Source of the DNA: DTPU01 sp963827855
Lineage (GTDB): Bacteria; Planctomycetota; Phycisphaerae; Sedimentisphaerales; Anaerobacaceae
DNA length: 64,000 nucleotides
Assembly: GCA_963827855.1 (NCBI GenBank)
Contig: CAWHBY010000001.1
Location: 1,198,560-1,262,559 of the forward strand
Direction of reading: 5' to 3'
This document shows, piece after piece, positions 29,420 through 41,035 of the stretch. A program made the translations under genes and the position numbers. The notes under the pieces were generated by a model that made no database searches, had not been told where the DNA came from, and saw only the letters and a program-made list of their open reading frames with translations. How positions within the stretch are numbered: position 1 is the stretch's first letter; every line of letters starts with the position of its first letter.

Positions 29420-30403
29420 CTACGATTGGACGGAAGGCCACACCTTCTCGAACTGAGCCAGCACGTAGTCCCTGGCTGCAGGGACCTCTGCGAGCGTGAG
29501 GTGCTCCAGGGTCAGGTACAGCTCGCGGTCCAGGCTGGCCAGGAGACGCAGGTACTGGGGGTAGTCGAGCACGCCTTGGCCTGCTGCAGGCAGGTCCGTG
29601 TCATCTCCGTCGGCCGCTGCCTTGACGTCCTTGGCGTGTGCCAGGATGGTCTTGCTGCCGACCCGCTGGAAGATCTCCTTGAGCATGGCGTCCATGTGGC
29701 CAAGATCCGCCTTGCGGAAGTAGTTGCACGGGTCCATGACCAGCCTGAGGCTGGGGGCTTGGATTTCCAGGAAGAGCCGCTCTGCCCGCTCCGCAGAGCT
29801 GATGACGTTCTTCCAGTAGGGCTCAATCGCGATGATGGCACCGGTCTTTTCTGCCATCTCGGCAGATCTCTGCAGGGAGGCACGGCACTGCTGATAGGCC
29901 GTCTCAGTGGCGTTGTCTGGCGAGTCGCTCCATTCGGACTCCCGATTGAGCGTCCCTGTCTCAGTAGAGATGACGTTGGAGCCGAGACGCTTCCAGTTCT
30001 CAATGAGGAACTCCATCCGCTGCTCGCCCCGCTTGCGGCTCTCCGCATCCGGTGCAACCACGTTGTAGTAGCCGTACAGGCCGACCACCTTGATCTCGTT
30101 GCGGTCCAGGCAGTCCAGGATCTTGGTGGCTGCCGGCCAGTCAGGGGCCAAGGGATCGAAACGGACGTCTGCGAAGGCATATTCGCAGACCACGCCACTG
30201 AACCCGTCGGCCTTGATCCTCCGACAGGCCTCGTCCAGGGGCAGGCCCGCGTACACGCCCGTGAACACGGCCAGCCTGAGGTTCGCCTTGGCCTTGGCCC
30301 TGGGGACCTCTTCCGCCCAACTGGCCAACGGCGCAGCCAGGGCTACGGAGCCTGCGAGCTTCAGACAATCACGCCGGGAGAACAATCCAACCTTCGTCTC
30401 CAT
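29420..30403 (-). CDS. Tat-exported sugar phosphate isomerase/epimerase
   Basis: 327 residues. A twin-arginine signal (FSRRDCLKLAGSVALAAPL) is preceded by GGAAGGAAG. The TIM-barrel core shows 'GVVCEYAFADVRFDPLAP', 'NVISTETGTLNRESEW', 'GAIIAIEPYWKNVIS', 'LRLVMDPCNYFRKADLG', 'ILAHAKDVKAAADG' and 'LYLTLEHLTLAEVP', with metal-site Glu, Asp and His at the usual places. It is related to, but clearly different from, the isomerase at 9265-10224. It probably interconverts a sugar outside the cytoplasm; the substrate is unknown. Confidence 0.85.
   Translation of the reverse strand: METKVGLFSRRDCLKLAGSVALAAPLASWAEEVPRAKAKANLRLAVFTGVYAGLPLDEACRRIKADGFSGVVCEYAFADVRFDPLAPDWPAATKILDCLDRNEIKVVGLYGYYNVVAPDAESRKRGEQRMEFLIENWKRLGSNVISTETGTLNRESEWSDSPDNATETAYQQCRASLQRSAEMAEKTGAIIAIEPYWKNVISSAERAERLFLEIQAPSLRLVMDPCNYFRKADLGHMDAMLKEIFQRVGSKTILAHAKDVKAAADGDDTDLPAAGQGVLDYPQYLRLLASLDRELYLTLEHLTLAEVPAARDYVLAQFEKVWPSVQS
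29440..29482. repeat. direct repeat copy 2 (3' end of the isomerase)
   Basis: Partner of 28291-28332, in the same orientation, 1.1 kb away. Here it is coding DNA for the isomerase C-terminus, so this is the likely source copy. Confidence 0.6.
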
Positions 30404-30431
30404 GTCGGTCTTCCTTCCTGTGCAGGTTCAT

Positions 30432-30541
30432 CGCTGTGAGCTGTGAGTTATGAGTTATGAGTTGTGGGTTGTGGCCGTCTCTCCCTTTCTCCGATTCGCC
30501 CATTCGCCCATTCGCCCATTCTCCGATTCGCCGTCACGCCC
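30432..30541. repeat. period-7 plus period-8 composite repeat
   Basis: The first part has 7-base units (GAGTTAT, GAGTTAT, GAGTTGT, GGGTTGT). The second part has 8-base units (CGCCCATT three times, then CTCCGATT). The same pair of modules, in the same order, recurs at 46453-46535. Confidence 0.65.
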
Positions 30542-30544
30542 ACA

Positions 30545-31924
30545 TTAGCGTGCATCCTTCGCCGTACTGGAGGCGGCGTGGCGGGCCTCCAGGCCGGCAT
30601 TGACCTCTGTCATCTTCGCCACGAGGGTGTCCCAGGGCCGGTCCTCGATATTGACCAGACCGTAGTTCGAGTTCTCCCCGTCAAAGCGGCCTTCCTTGGG
30701 CTCGTCTGCATGCTCGAACCAGTGGAATCCGACCATGAATGGCTGATCGATCAGGCCTTCGACGTAGCGAGCGAACCCTGCCGCCCGGTCCGCCTGTGTC
30801 GCCACTGCCCGGCCAGCGCCCTTGGTGTTGGGCAGCCCTGAGTCCGCAGCCTTGAAGCTGAACTCGGTGAGCATGAGTGGATGGCCGGTCAGCCGGTGGA
30901 TGGCCCTGAGGGTCTCGACGGGCGCATTGGGGTCGTAGTTGTTGAAGCTCACTACGTCGACGGAGTCAGCCAGGCCTCGCAGGACCGGCTCAGGCGCATA
31001 TCCTGCAAACCTGCAGCCGAGGATGAGGTGGCTTGGGTCTGCCTTGCGGATCGCGTCCCTGCATGTCGCGAAGTAGCGTCTGGCCACGGCCTCCTGCCAC
31101 ACAGCCTGATCCTTCTGAAATTCCTGGCCACTGGCCTGCTCGCGGCCGGTCAGGTCAGCCCACTTGCTGATCTGCACTCCCCAGGCCTGATTGAGGGCTG
31201 CGACGTCGCTGTGCCTGTGTTGCAGGAACTCCAGGGCTGCCTTGCGTCCCGCAGCGCCCTCCGGCAGGCGGAGATACTCCTCGAGCAGGCTCCCCTTGCC
31301 CCTCCAGTCCGCACCCCATCGCAGCTCATTGTCGGTGAAGTAGCCGACCAGCCAGGGGTCCTTGGAGCGGGGGCCGCACGACTCGCGGCACGCGGCCTCC
31401 AACTTCTGCTGGAAGTCTGGCGAGAAGAAGTCACCCACGGAACCATGCTGCCAGTCCGCACCTGCGCGGGTGGCCAGGTCCAGATTGAGCGTGTAGGGCA
31501 TCTTCTGGCTGAAGGTGCTTCCGCTGCACCAGGAACCGAGGGTGTTGAAGCCCCATGCGCGGAGACGGATGACCACGGACTTGGCCCAGAGCTCCTCGGA
31601 GCCGTACTTGGCCTGGACAGCACGCTGGTATGGTGAGTAATCCAGTTTTGGCACGCTGTCCGTCGTGAAGTTTACGTTGTTGATGCCCTTTGAGAGAAAG
31701 GCGTTGCCCTCGGGAGTCACCAGCCACCAGACCCCATCCTTCTGGGCGACGGAGAAGAAGCCGGTGGACTTGAACTGAAGATGCTTCCAGCCACCATAGG
31801 GATCCCGTTCAGCCGGGTCACCGGTTGCTGCTGCCACGACAGGACAGACCCACGCCACGACCAAACACAGCAATCCCACCAATTCCTTCGCTTGACGTCC
31901 TACAGCAGTCTTGTAGTCGATCAT
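30545..31924 (-). CDS. secreted agarase-like glycoside hydrolase (clan GH-A)
   Basis: 459 residues with a signal peptide (LVGLLCLVVAWVCPVVAA) and a GAGG ribosome binding site. The opening 'GFFSVAQKDGVWWLVTPEG' and 'FLSKGINNVNF' are typical of agarase-like and GH50-related proteins. The barrel shows 'RLRAWGFNTLGSWC', the acid/base glutamate in 'LVGYFTDNELRWG', 'DVVSFNNYDPNAPVETL', the nucleophile glutamate in 'HPLMLTEFSFKAADSG', and 'VGFHWFEHADEP'. It should act on a beta-linked galactan or a related polysaccharide. The exact substrate is not settled by sequence. Confidence 0.8.
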   Translation of the reverse strand: MIDYKTAVGRQAKELVGLLCLVVAWVCPVVAAATGDPAERDPYGGWKHLQFKSTGFFSVAQKDGVWWLVTPEGNAFLSKGINNVNFTTDSVPKLDYSPYQRAVQAKYGSEELWAKSVVIRLRAWGFNTLGSWCSGSTFSQKMPYTLNLDLATRAGADWQHGSVGDFFSPDFQQKLEAACRESCGPRSKDPWLVGYFTDNELRWGADWRGKGSLLEEYLRLPEGAAGRKAALEFLQHRHSDVAALNQAWGVQISKWADLTGREQASGQEFQKDQAVWQEAVARRYFATCRDAIRKADPSHLILGCRFAGYAPEPVLRGLADSVDVVSFNNYDPNAPVETLRAIHRLTGHPLMLTEFSFKAADSGLPNTKGAGRAVATQADRAAGFARYVEGLIDQPFMVGFHWFEHADEPKEGRFDGENSNYGLVNIEDRPWDTLVAKMTEVNAGLEARHAASSTAKDAR

Positions 31925-32019
31925 TCAATCACCTCACAACTAGGCCCCATGTTATCTCATCGTACAACACGCGGAGTTCGCTGGCAATCGCTGCCTTCTG
32001 CCTTCCGCCCGATTGGCGT

Positions 32020-32085
32020 CTTCTCCGTTTCTCCGATTCGCCGATTCGCCGATTCGCCATTTCGCCATCCCGCCGCGCCAGCGGC
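32020..32085. repeat. period-8 repeat
   Basis: 8-base units CTCCGTTT, CTCCGATT, CGCCGATT, CGCCGATT, CGCCATTT, CGCCATCC in the spacer between two divergent secreted-enzyme genes. Confidence 0.65.
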
Positions 32086-32135
32086 CCCCGGTTCCGCCCT
32101 TGACGGGGCAGCCTTGAGGTGCTAGAGAAGGGGCC

Positions 32136-34460
32136 ATGAAGACGCCACTCAGTCTGTCCATGACGTTGCTCGTCTGCTCGCTGGCGGTCGTGAGCCTGGG
32201 TGCAACGCAGCATACCTTCAAGAAGATCCAGATCACCGATGAGTTTTGGTGCGAGGGCGTCTATTACGGCGACTTCAACCGGGATGGCAAGAAGGACATC
32301 TGCGGCGGCCCGTTCTGGTGGGAGGGCCCGGACTTCAAGGTCCGCCATGCGTTCAGGCCTGCAACCAAGACCTCGGAGGTCACCAACCCGGATGGCACCA
32401 AGGTGGCGATCCCGGGCTACAGCGGCGCAAGGGGCAACATCAACGACTATTCAGACGACTTCCTGACGTACGCGTATGACTTCAACGGCGATGGATGGGA
32501 CGATATCCTCGTCTATGACATGCCCGGTACGGATGCCTATTGGTACGAGAACCCACAAGGCAAGAAGAACGCCGATGCCAACGAGTATTGGGCCAAGCAC
32601 AAGGCCATGGGACCGCTGGAAAACGAGTCCCCTACCTTCGGCGACGTCAATGGAGACGGCAGGCCTGAGATCGTGTGCAACTCGAACGGATATCTCGGTT
32701 TCGCCGCCCCGGACTGGGCCCATCCTGACCAGCCATGGACCTGGCACTCGGTCTCTCCCAAGGGCGCGTGGCAGCGGTTTACCCATGGTATTGGCTTTGG
32801 GGACGTCAATGGGGACGGCAGGCCGGACCTACTGGACCAGAACGGCTGGTGGGAGCAGCCTGCTGCCGGCGCAGCGGATGCGGTGTGGACCAGTCACGCA
32901 TCTGCCTTTGCGCCGGGCACAGGCACCTCGGGCGGCGCCCAGATGCTCGTGTATGACTTCAACGGCGACGGCCTTGCCGACGTGTTGACCACCCTCAATC
33001 CACACGGGTACGGCATAGCCTGGTATGAGCAGGTCGCAGAGAACGGCCGGGCGTCCTTCAAGCAGCACCTGATCACAGGCAAGACCGACCAGGACAATCG
33101 CTATGGCGTCAAGTTCTCTCAGGCCCATGCCTTTGACCTGGTGGACGTGGACGGTGACGGCGTCAAGGACTTTGTGACAGGCAAGCGTTTCTGGGCGCAC
33201 GGCCCCCAGGGCGACGAAGAGCCGAATGCCCCCGCAGTGCTCTACTGGTTCAAGACGGTCCGGCGTCCGGACAAGACTGTGGACTTTGTGCCTTACCTGA
33301 TTGACAGCGACTCGGGCGTCGGCACCCAGGTCACTGCCGCGGATATCAACGGCGATGGACTGCCAGACGTCATCGTGGGCAACAAGAAGGGGATCTTCGT
33401 ATTCTTGCACCAGTCCAGCCCTGCTGCAAGCCAGAGGTGGCTCGACAAGGCGCCCGTAGCTGCGCCATTTGTTGTAGGCTCCACCAAGGCGGCATGGGAG
33501 GGCCAGCGAAGCCAGACCCGTGACAGGCTCTGGCAATTGCTCGGCAGGCTCCCGCCGCGGCCTGACGTGCCACTGGTGCAGACGTTGAGCCGTGAGGATC
33601 GCGGCGATTTCTGGATCGAGAAGTTCCAGTTCGACAATGACGCGGGCGCCGCGGTGCCCGGCTACTTCCTCCTGCCCAAGGCCGCCACCGGCAAGATGCC
33701 CGCCATCCTGTACTGCCACTGGCATGGTGGACAGTACTCGATCGGAAAGGAGGAGATGTTTCAGACCAATGCCCTCCCTGAGCCGGGCGGACCAGCCCTG
33801 GTCAAGCGGGGCTACGCAGTGATGGCGATCGATGCCTATTGCTTTGGCGAACGGAACGGCCAGGGACCTGACGGCCCCCAGGAGAAGGATGGAGACGGCG
33901 AGGCGACTGCCAGCAAGTTCAACCTGTGGGTGGGCCGTACGCTCTGGGGCATGATCGTCCGCGATGACCTGATGGCCCTGGACTACCTCTGCACCAGGCC
34001 CGAGGTCGACAGCCAAAGGATCGGCGTGACAGGGATCAGCATGGGCGCCACGCGGACGTGGTGGATCATGGCCCTGGACGACCGGCCCAAGGCTGCCGTG
34101 GCGGTTGCGTGTCTGACCCGCTATCAGAACCTCATCACGAGCGAGGGCCTCAAGTACCACGGGATCTACTACTTTGTGCCGGGCATGCTCAACTACTTCG
34201 ACACGGAGGCGGTCGTTGCGCTGGCTGCGCCACGTCCCATCCTGTTCCAGACGGGCGACCATGACGGTGGCTCACCTGTGGACGGCATTCGCCAGATCGA
34301 GGCGGCAGTGCGGCCTGCCTACCACCTGTACGGAGCAGACGCGAACTTCGAGAGCATCATCCACCCGGGCCTTGGCCACGTCTACACGGCCCAGATGTGG
34401 GAGCGAACCCTTGACTGGATGGACCGGCATCTGAAGCCCGGCGACGGCAACCGTAAGTAA
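32136..34460 (+). CDS. VCBS/FG-GAP-repeat protein fused to an alpha/beta-hydrolase (esterase-like)
   Basis: 774 residues with a signal peptide and AGAAGGGG before the ATG. Residues about 25-420 hold FG-GAP/VCBS calcium-binding blades (YYGDFNRDGKKDI, AYDFNGDGWDDILVYD, FGDVNGDGRPEIVC, VDVDGDGVKDFVTG, AADINGDGLPDVIVG). From about residue 445 a dienelactone/acetyl-xylan-esterase-type hydrolase follows. It has 'AILYCHWHGGQYSIG', the nucleophile serine in 'RIGVTGISMGATRTWW', a catalytic Asp candidate in 'LFQTGDHDGGSP' and the His in 'IIHPGLGHVYT'. The propeller could bind polysaccharide while the hydrolase removes esters. This is inference from the architecture. Confidence 0.85.
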   Translation: MKTPLSLSMTLLVCSLAVVSLGATQHTFKKIQITDEFWCEGVYYGDFNRDGKKDICGGPFWWEGPDFKVRHAFRPATKTSEVTNPDGTKVAIPGYSGARGNINDYSDDFLTYAYDFNGDGWDDILVYDMPGTDAYWYENPQGKKNADANEYWAKHKAMGPLENESPTFGDVNGDGRPEIVCNSNGYLGFAAPDWAHPDQPWTWHSVSPKGAWQRFTHGIGFGDVNGDGRPDLLDQNGWWEQPAAGAADAVWTSHASAFAPGTGTSGGAQMLVYDFNGDGLADVLTTLNPHGYGIAWYEQVAENGRASFKQHLITGKTDQDNRYGVKFSQAHAFDLVDVDGDGVKDFVTGKRFWAHGPQGDEEPNAPAVLYWFKTVRRPDKTVDFVPYLIDSDSGVGTQVTAADINGDGLPDVIVGNKKGIFVFLHQSSPAASQRWLDKAPVAAPFVVGSTKAAWEGQRSQTRDRLWQLLGRLPPRPDVPLVQTLSREDRGDFWIEKFQFDNDAGAAVPGYFLLPKAATGKMPAILYCHWHGGQYSIGKEEMFQTNALPEPGGPALVKRGYAVMAIDAYCFGERNGQGPDGPQEKDGDGEATASKFNLWVGRTLWGMIVRDDLMALDYLCTRPEVDSQRIGVTGISMGATRTWWIMALDDRPKAAVAVACLTRYQNLITSEGLKYHGIYYFVPGMLNYFDTEAVVALAAPRPILFQTGDHDGGSPVDGIRQIEAAVRPAYHLYGADANFESIIHPGLGHVYTAQMWERTLDWMDRHLKPGDGNRK

Positions 34461-34486
34461 TAGGTTTTGGAAAGAGACCTCCAACA

Positions 34487-34550
34487 GAACAGAACAGAGC
34501 AGAACCGAAGGAGTTCATTAGCCACAGATTTACACAGATGCACGCAGATG
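34487..34550. repeat. short-period repeats (period 5, then period 10)
   Basis: It begins with AGAAC/AGAGC units, then 10-base units CACAGATTTA, CACAGATGCA, CGCAGATGGC. The spacer 34461-34726 otherwise shows nothing I can support. Confidence 0.55.
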
Positions 34551-34726
34551 GCTGCCGCCGTTGGCAGAGTCTAGGCTCAGTCGTTGCATCGCCGTACGTG
34601 ACGCTTCGCGTCTACCTGTCAGACTACCACCTGCCAGGGTGAGCTGCGCAGACCTCCGTTCTGCAGGCAAGCCTGCTCCACGGAGTCCATCTTGCCCATC
34701 AGCGGCTGCAGAGGTATAAACTCGGC

Positions 34727-35944
34727 ATGAGAAAGACTATCGACCGTCGCGAATTCCTCTCGTTGTCCAGTTCGTTGGCTGCGTCCGTGCTGCTGTCCAG
34801 ATGGGGCATTGCCGCAGAGGTCCCAAGTGACATCAAGATCACCCGGATCGTCCGGTTCGATCTGGTCAGCAAGAGGGACAAGGTTGCAGGCAAGAACTCG
34901 CGGCTGGACGTTCACGGCGACACCGCGACCGACCCGATGATCCGCGTGTATACAGACGCAGGCGTCGAGGGCCTGGGTCAGTGCCGCGGCGATGAGAAGA
35001 CGCTGGCGCCCTTGATCGGCAGGCGGCTCTCCGATCTCTTTAAACCGAGCGACAGGGCCATGGCCGTGCCTGCATGCGTGGGGACTATGGCCTTCTGGGA
35101 TCTGCTGGGCAAGGCCCGGAAACGGCCTGTCTATGAGCTGCTGGGCGGGAAGGCCGGCCGGCTTGTGCCTGCCTATGATGGGTCGATCTACTTTGCTGAC
35201 CTGCTGCCCCAGTACGCCGATCACTGGCAGGATCGCTTCAAGGAAGAGATCGACATGGGCCTCAGACGGGGCCACAGGGCCTTCAAGATCAAGATCGGCA
35301 GGGGCGCAAAGTGGATGCCCACAGAGGAGGGCTTCAGCCGTGACAAGGAGGTCCTCAAGACGATCCGGGGTCACGCAGGGCCCGAAGTGCTGCTTGGCGT
35401 AGACATGAACAACGGCTATGACCTCGGACGCACGCTCCGGTTGTTGACCGACCTGCCCGACATTGACCTTGCATGGATCGAAGAGCCGTTCCCAGAGCAG
35501 GTGGACCAGGACCTTGCGCTCAAGGCCTTCATCAAGGAGCATGGGCTCAAGACCCTGGTCGCGGACGGCGAGACCCAATCCGACCTCGAGCCCATGCGGC
35601 CATTCATGGAGGCCAAGGCCATAGACGTGTTCCAGGGTGACATGAACCACTTCGGCGTCGAGGGCATCCTCAAGGAGGCGGCCATGGCCGCTCCATTCGG
35701 CCTTTGCGTGGCGCCCCACAATTGGGGCTCGCTCATCGGGTTCTATGCCATGCTGCACATGGGCTGTGCGATTGCCAATTTCTACAGGGCAGAGAACGAT
35801 CCCGTAGGGACTGACGTGGTGGTGGCCGACGGCTACGGCATCAGGGAGGGTCAGGCGACTGTTCCGGACTCGCCCGGCTTCGGCCTGAAGATCCACGAGG
35901 AACGATTCGCCGCCACCATCAAGCCGCGGTTCGATGTAAAGTGA
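34727..35944 (+). CDS. Tat-exported enolase-superfamily enzyme (mandelate racemase/muconate lactonizing type)
   Basis: 405 residues. A twin-arginine signal (TIDRREFLSLSSSLAASV) leads into an N-terminal capping domain (MIRVYTDAGVEGLGQC) and a TIM barrel. The K-x-K base motif is in 'AFKIKIGRGAKW'. Metal ligands are in 'LLGVDMNNGYD', 'LAWIEEPFPEQ' and 'LVADGETQSD', with 'AIDVFQGDMNHFG' and 'CVAPHNWGSLIG' completing the site. Members abstract the proton alpha to a carboxylate, often in sugar-acid dehydration. Its export signal and the GH127-type gene 10 bases downstream suggest work on sugar acids released from plant or algal polysaccharide; substrate unknown. Confidence 0.88.
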   Translation: MRKTIDRREFLSLSSSLAASVLLSRWGIAAEVPSDIKITRIVRFDLVSKRDKVAGKNSRLDVHGDTATDPMIRVYTDAGVEGLGQCRGDEKTLAPLIGRRLSDLFKPSDRAMAVPACVGTMAFWDLLGKARKRPVYELLGGKAGRLVPAYDGSIYFADLLPQYADHWQDRFKEEIDMGLRRGHRAFKIKIGRGAKWMPTEEGFSRDKEVLKTIRGHAGPEVLLGVDMNNGYDLGRTLRLLTDLPDIDLAWIEEPFPEQVDQDLALKAFIKEHGLKTLVADGETQSDLEPMRPFMEAKAIDVFQGDMNHFGVEGILKEAAMAAPFGLCVAPHNWGSLIGFYAMLHMGCAIANFYRAENDPVGTDVVVADGYGIREGQATVPDSPGFGLKIHEERFAATIKPRFDVK

Positions 35945-35954
35945 AAGGATACCC

Positions 35955-37975
<2,021 letters not shown>

Positions 37976-37985
<10 letters not shown>

Positions 37986-37996
37986 CACAGACGCCC
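37976..37996 (+). terminator. hairpin across the GH127 stop codon
   Basis: GGGCGTCT, loop GACAC, AGACGCCC: a perfect 8-bp stem containing the stop codon TGA. No T run follows, so termination activity is uncertain. Confidence 0.35.
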
Positions 37997-38199
37997 TACG
38001 GGCATCAGCACACCGGGGTGTGTTCTTCCGCATACTGCCTGCGCAGCGGGTGGGAACCTGAAATGACACGCATGGGTCCATTCTGTTGGAGACTCTTGTC
38101 ACTTTCTAGGGTCGGCGACAGCGTGTATACTGAACACCTGGGCCAAGTCGTGCCGCTTGCAGGGCACGCTGCTACGCAAATGTGAAACGGAGACGTCCA

Positions 38200-40786
38200 A
38201 TGAAGCTACTTCCTGTTTCTAAGAGATCAGCAACCCTCGCAGTACTGCTCGCTCTCTCCCTCTCCATGGTGCAGGCGGTTGACGCAGCAATGGGAAAGGA
38301 GTTGTCGCTGCCCAAGACGCCGTCGCGCGGCCGGGGGGTCAATGACTATAACGACCCCAACAGTGAGTTCTGCTTCCAGCGAAGTGTACAGGGTGGCAAC
38401 GTCGCCATCTTCTGGAGCAAGGAATATGGCGATGACCCACTGAAGAACCCCGACCCGAACAAGACCTTCGATGTCAAGGGTATGCTCAGCGAATGCGAAC
38501 GGTATTACAGCACCTACGTCGATGATCTCAAGCTGGTTGTGAAAGGCAAGTCCATCAGCGACAAGTACAAGCTGGTCGTCCTGGTGATCGGCGGTCCAGG
38601 AGGAACGGCATTCGGCGGCGGAGATGGAGACATCGGGACTTTGTCGACGCCCGCGACCCGTGTGCACAAACCGCCTTACGGCGTGCTGGCCCATGAGATG
38701 GTTCATTGTTTTCAGTATTTGAGCCGTTGTGACGGTGCGCGGGGAGGCGGTATCAATCCTGAAATGGGCGCCCAACACGGGTTGTGGCAGAATCTGCCGG
38801 ATTGGATGACCTTCGAGAACTACCACCTGGTTGCTCTGATGGATCAAACCCATCTCGCATTTGATCACCCAAGCAACATGTATCACACGGCCCAGGTCAT
38901 GGAGTACTGGGCGTTCAAGCATGGACGGGAGTTCTACGGCAGGATGCTCCGTTCCACCGAGCAGGGGGACGCGGTCACGGTCTACAAGAAGAGGTACGAT
39001 TTGACCCAGGAGCAGTTCAATGACGAGATGTTCGATGCCTACCGCAGATTCATTACTTGGGATATCCCGAGAATAGAGAAGGTGGCCAGACCATACGCCA
39101 ACCAGCACCATACCAAGCTGATCGCAGTTGAGGACGGATGGCATCGGATAGCCGAATCGAAGTGTCCCCAGGACTACGGGTACAACGGCATCAAGTTGAA
39201 AGTGCCCGGCGCAGGAACGAATGTGGTCTTGAACTTCAAAGGCATTGCCCGTAGCGAACCGAACAGCCCGACCATCGCGGAGAGAGCGGGCTGGCGGTAT
39301 GGATTCCTCGCTCATCTGAAAGACTGGCAGCCGTGTTTATGGAAATGTCGGCAAGGACCCGCAAGAAACGGCTGCGTTTCAGGTTCCGGAAAACACCGGG
39401 CATCTGTGGCTTGTCGTGATGGGTGCACCCAAAGAGCACACACCTGCCAGGATGGGGATGCGCAGAGGCAGAAGTGGCGGCGGCAACGGCAGCAGTGGCG
39501 GAGTTCAGGCAGAATGGCCCTATCAAATCAAACTGACCGGCACCAGCCCGGAGGACTCGGTCATTCAGCTCTTCAATGGCAAGGACCTGTCGGGGTGGTG
39601 GGGGGCGAGCACCGAGGATCCCCGCCAATGGATGGCCCTTTCGGCCGAGGCCTTCAAGGCAAAGCACGACGCCAGCCTCGAGGACATCCGCGCGCACTGG
39701 CGAGTTGAGAACGGCGAGTTGGTCAACGACGGCGACGGCCTGTACCTGACCACAGAGCAGAACTTCCGTGACTTCGAACTGCTGGTGGACTACAGGACTG
39801 TAGCCAAGGCTGACAGTGGCATCTACCTCAGGGGATGTCCCCAGGTGCAGATCTGGGACTACACGGATACGGCCAAGTTCGCCATCGGCTCTGACAAGGG
39901 CTCAGGGGGGCTGTGGAACAACTCCGCAGGCGCACCCGGCAAGGACCCCCTGGTCCTGGCGGACAAGCCCTTTGGCCAGTGGAACCACTTTCGGATCATC
40001 CAGGTCGGAAGCCACACCTGGGTGTGGCTGAATGACAAGGCCGTGGTGCAGGATGCCATCATGGAGAACTACTTCGATCCCAATCGCCAGGTCCCCATCC
40101 CGGTTGCAGGGCCGATCCAGCTCCAGACCCACGGCGGCGAGATCCGTTGGCGGAACATCGACCTCCGCGAGATCCCATGGGACGAGGCCAGGGGCCGGCT
40201 TAGGGGCAGCGACCCCGCGGGGTTCGAGCCTATCTTCAACGGCCGCGACTTCACGGGCTGGGCAGGGCCTGTGGATGAGTACGAAGTCAAGGACGGTGCG
40301 ATCGTGTGCAGGCCCGGAATGGGTGGCACGATCTACACTCAGCAGGAGTACTCCGACTTCGTCGTCCGCCTGGAGTTCAAGCTGCCTCCAGGAGGCAACA
40401 ATGGCCTGGCGATCCGGTATGCGGGCGAAGGCGACACGGCCTATGCGGGCATGTCCGAGCTGCAGGTGATCGACGACTCCGCCGAGCAGTACGCCAGGCT
40501 CGATCCCCGCCAGTATCATGGTTCCGCCTATGGGATGGTGCCTTCCCAGCGAGGCTACCAGCGGCCTGTGGGCCAATGGAACTGCCAGGAGGTCACGGTG
40601 GTGGGCTCCAAGATCAAGGTGGAGCTCAATGGCACAGTGATCCTGAACTGCGACCTTTCCCAGGTCAAGGACTTCATGGCCGGTAGCGCCCACCCGGGCA
40701 AAGACCGCACCTCCGGCCACTTCGGCTTTGCAGGACACAACGACCCGGTCATGTTCCGCAATGTCTCCATCAAGAGACTCAAGTAG
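38200..40786 (+). CDS. secreted zincin-like (DUF6055-type) domain fused to two DUF1080 domains (one frameshift)
   Basis: ATG 38200 is preferred over an in-frame GTG at 38182 because CGGAGA precedes it and a signal peptide follows (ATLAVLLALSLSMVQAVDA). Residues about 30-390 form a metallopeptidase-like domain with an HExxH motif in 'GVLAHEMVHCFQYLSRC', as in DUF6055-type proteins. Near 39330 one extra C shifts the frame; the new frame continues 'VYGNVGKDPQETAAFQVPE' and a glycine-rich linker. Two DUF1080 domains follow: 'LFNGKDLSGWWGAS' to 'PIQLQTHGGEIRWRNI', and 'FNGRDFTGWAGPVDEY' to 'PVMFRNVSIKRL'. It is probably a surface protein with hydrolase and possible protease parts. Confidence 0.75.
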
Positions 40787-40799
40787 TGGAGGAGCCAGG

Positions 40800-40856
40800 A
40801 AACGCGGAATGGGAGAATGGGCGAATGGGTGAAACGGCGAGCCGGAGAACTGTAGG
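40800..40856. repeat. period-8 repeat
   Basis: Units CGCGGAAT, GGGAGAAT, GGGCGAAT, GGGTGAAA, then CGGCGAG, running up to palindrome copy 2. Confidence 0.6.
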
Positions 40857-40872
40857 ATGGGCTTTAGCCCAT
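40857..40872. repeat. palindrome ATGGGCTTTAGCCCAT, copy 2
   Basis: Identical to 16907-16922, including flanking bases TGTAGG before and GC after. Again it follows GGGCGAA-type units, so palindrome and octamer repeat travel together. Confidence 0.65.
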
Positions 40873-41000
40873 GCGGTACGCTGGACCTCGGCCCTAAGCC
40901 TATACATGGTTAGGATTTGAGCTGCAGTCCGGAATCTGCCTAACAAATCTGGCCAGGGTCTCACTTTCGGCAGCACAGGGGAGTTTCTCGCAACGTACAA

Positions 41001-41022
41001 ATTCTAGTGATATAGTAGGAAT
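41001..41022 (+). promoter_or_regulatory. candidate promoter/operator of the Rrf2-cys-Fe-S operon
   Basis: An A/T-rich patch in GC-rich surroundings: ATTCTA, GTGATATAG, TAGGAAT, an imperfect inverted repeat 14 bases before the Rrf2 start. TATAGT (41011-41016) could be a -10 box; no good -35 is seen. A downstream GGAAT half-site is reminiscent of CymR-type Rrf2 boxes. Autoregulation is plausible. Confidence 0.35.
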
Positions 41023-41035
41023 AGAAGGTGACCAT

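Noticed and set aside
28291..29482. Insertion sequence flanked by target-site duplication
   Set aside because: The 42-base direct repeats are too long and imperfect for a target duplication, and no transposase or terminal inverted repeats were found.
30432..30541. Possible CRISPR array
   Set aside because: The repeats are 7-8 bases, directly abutting, with no unique spacers and no cas genes.
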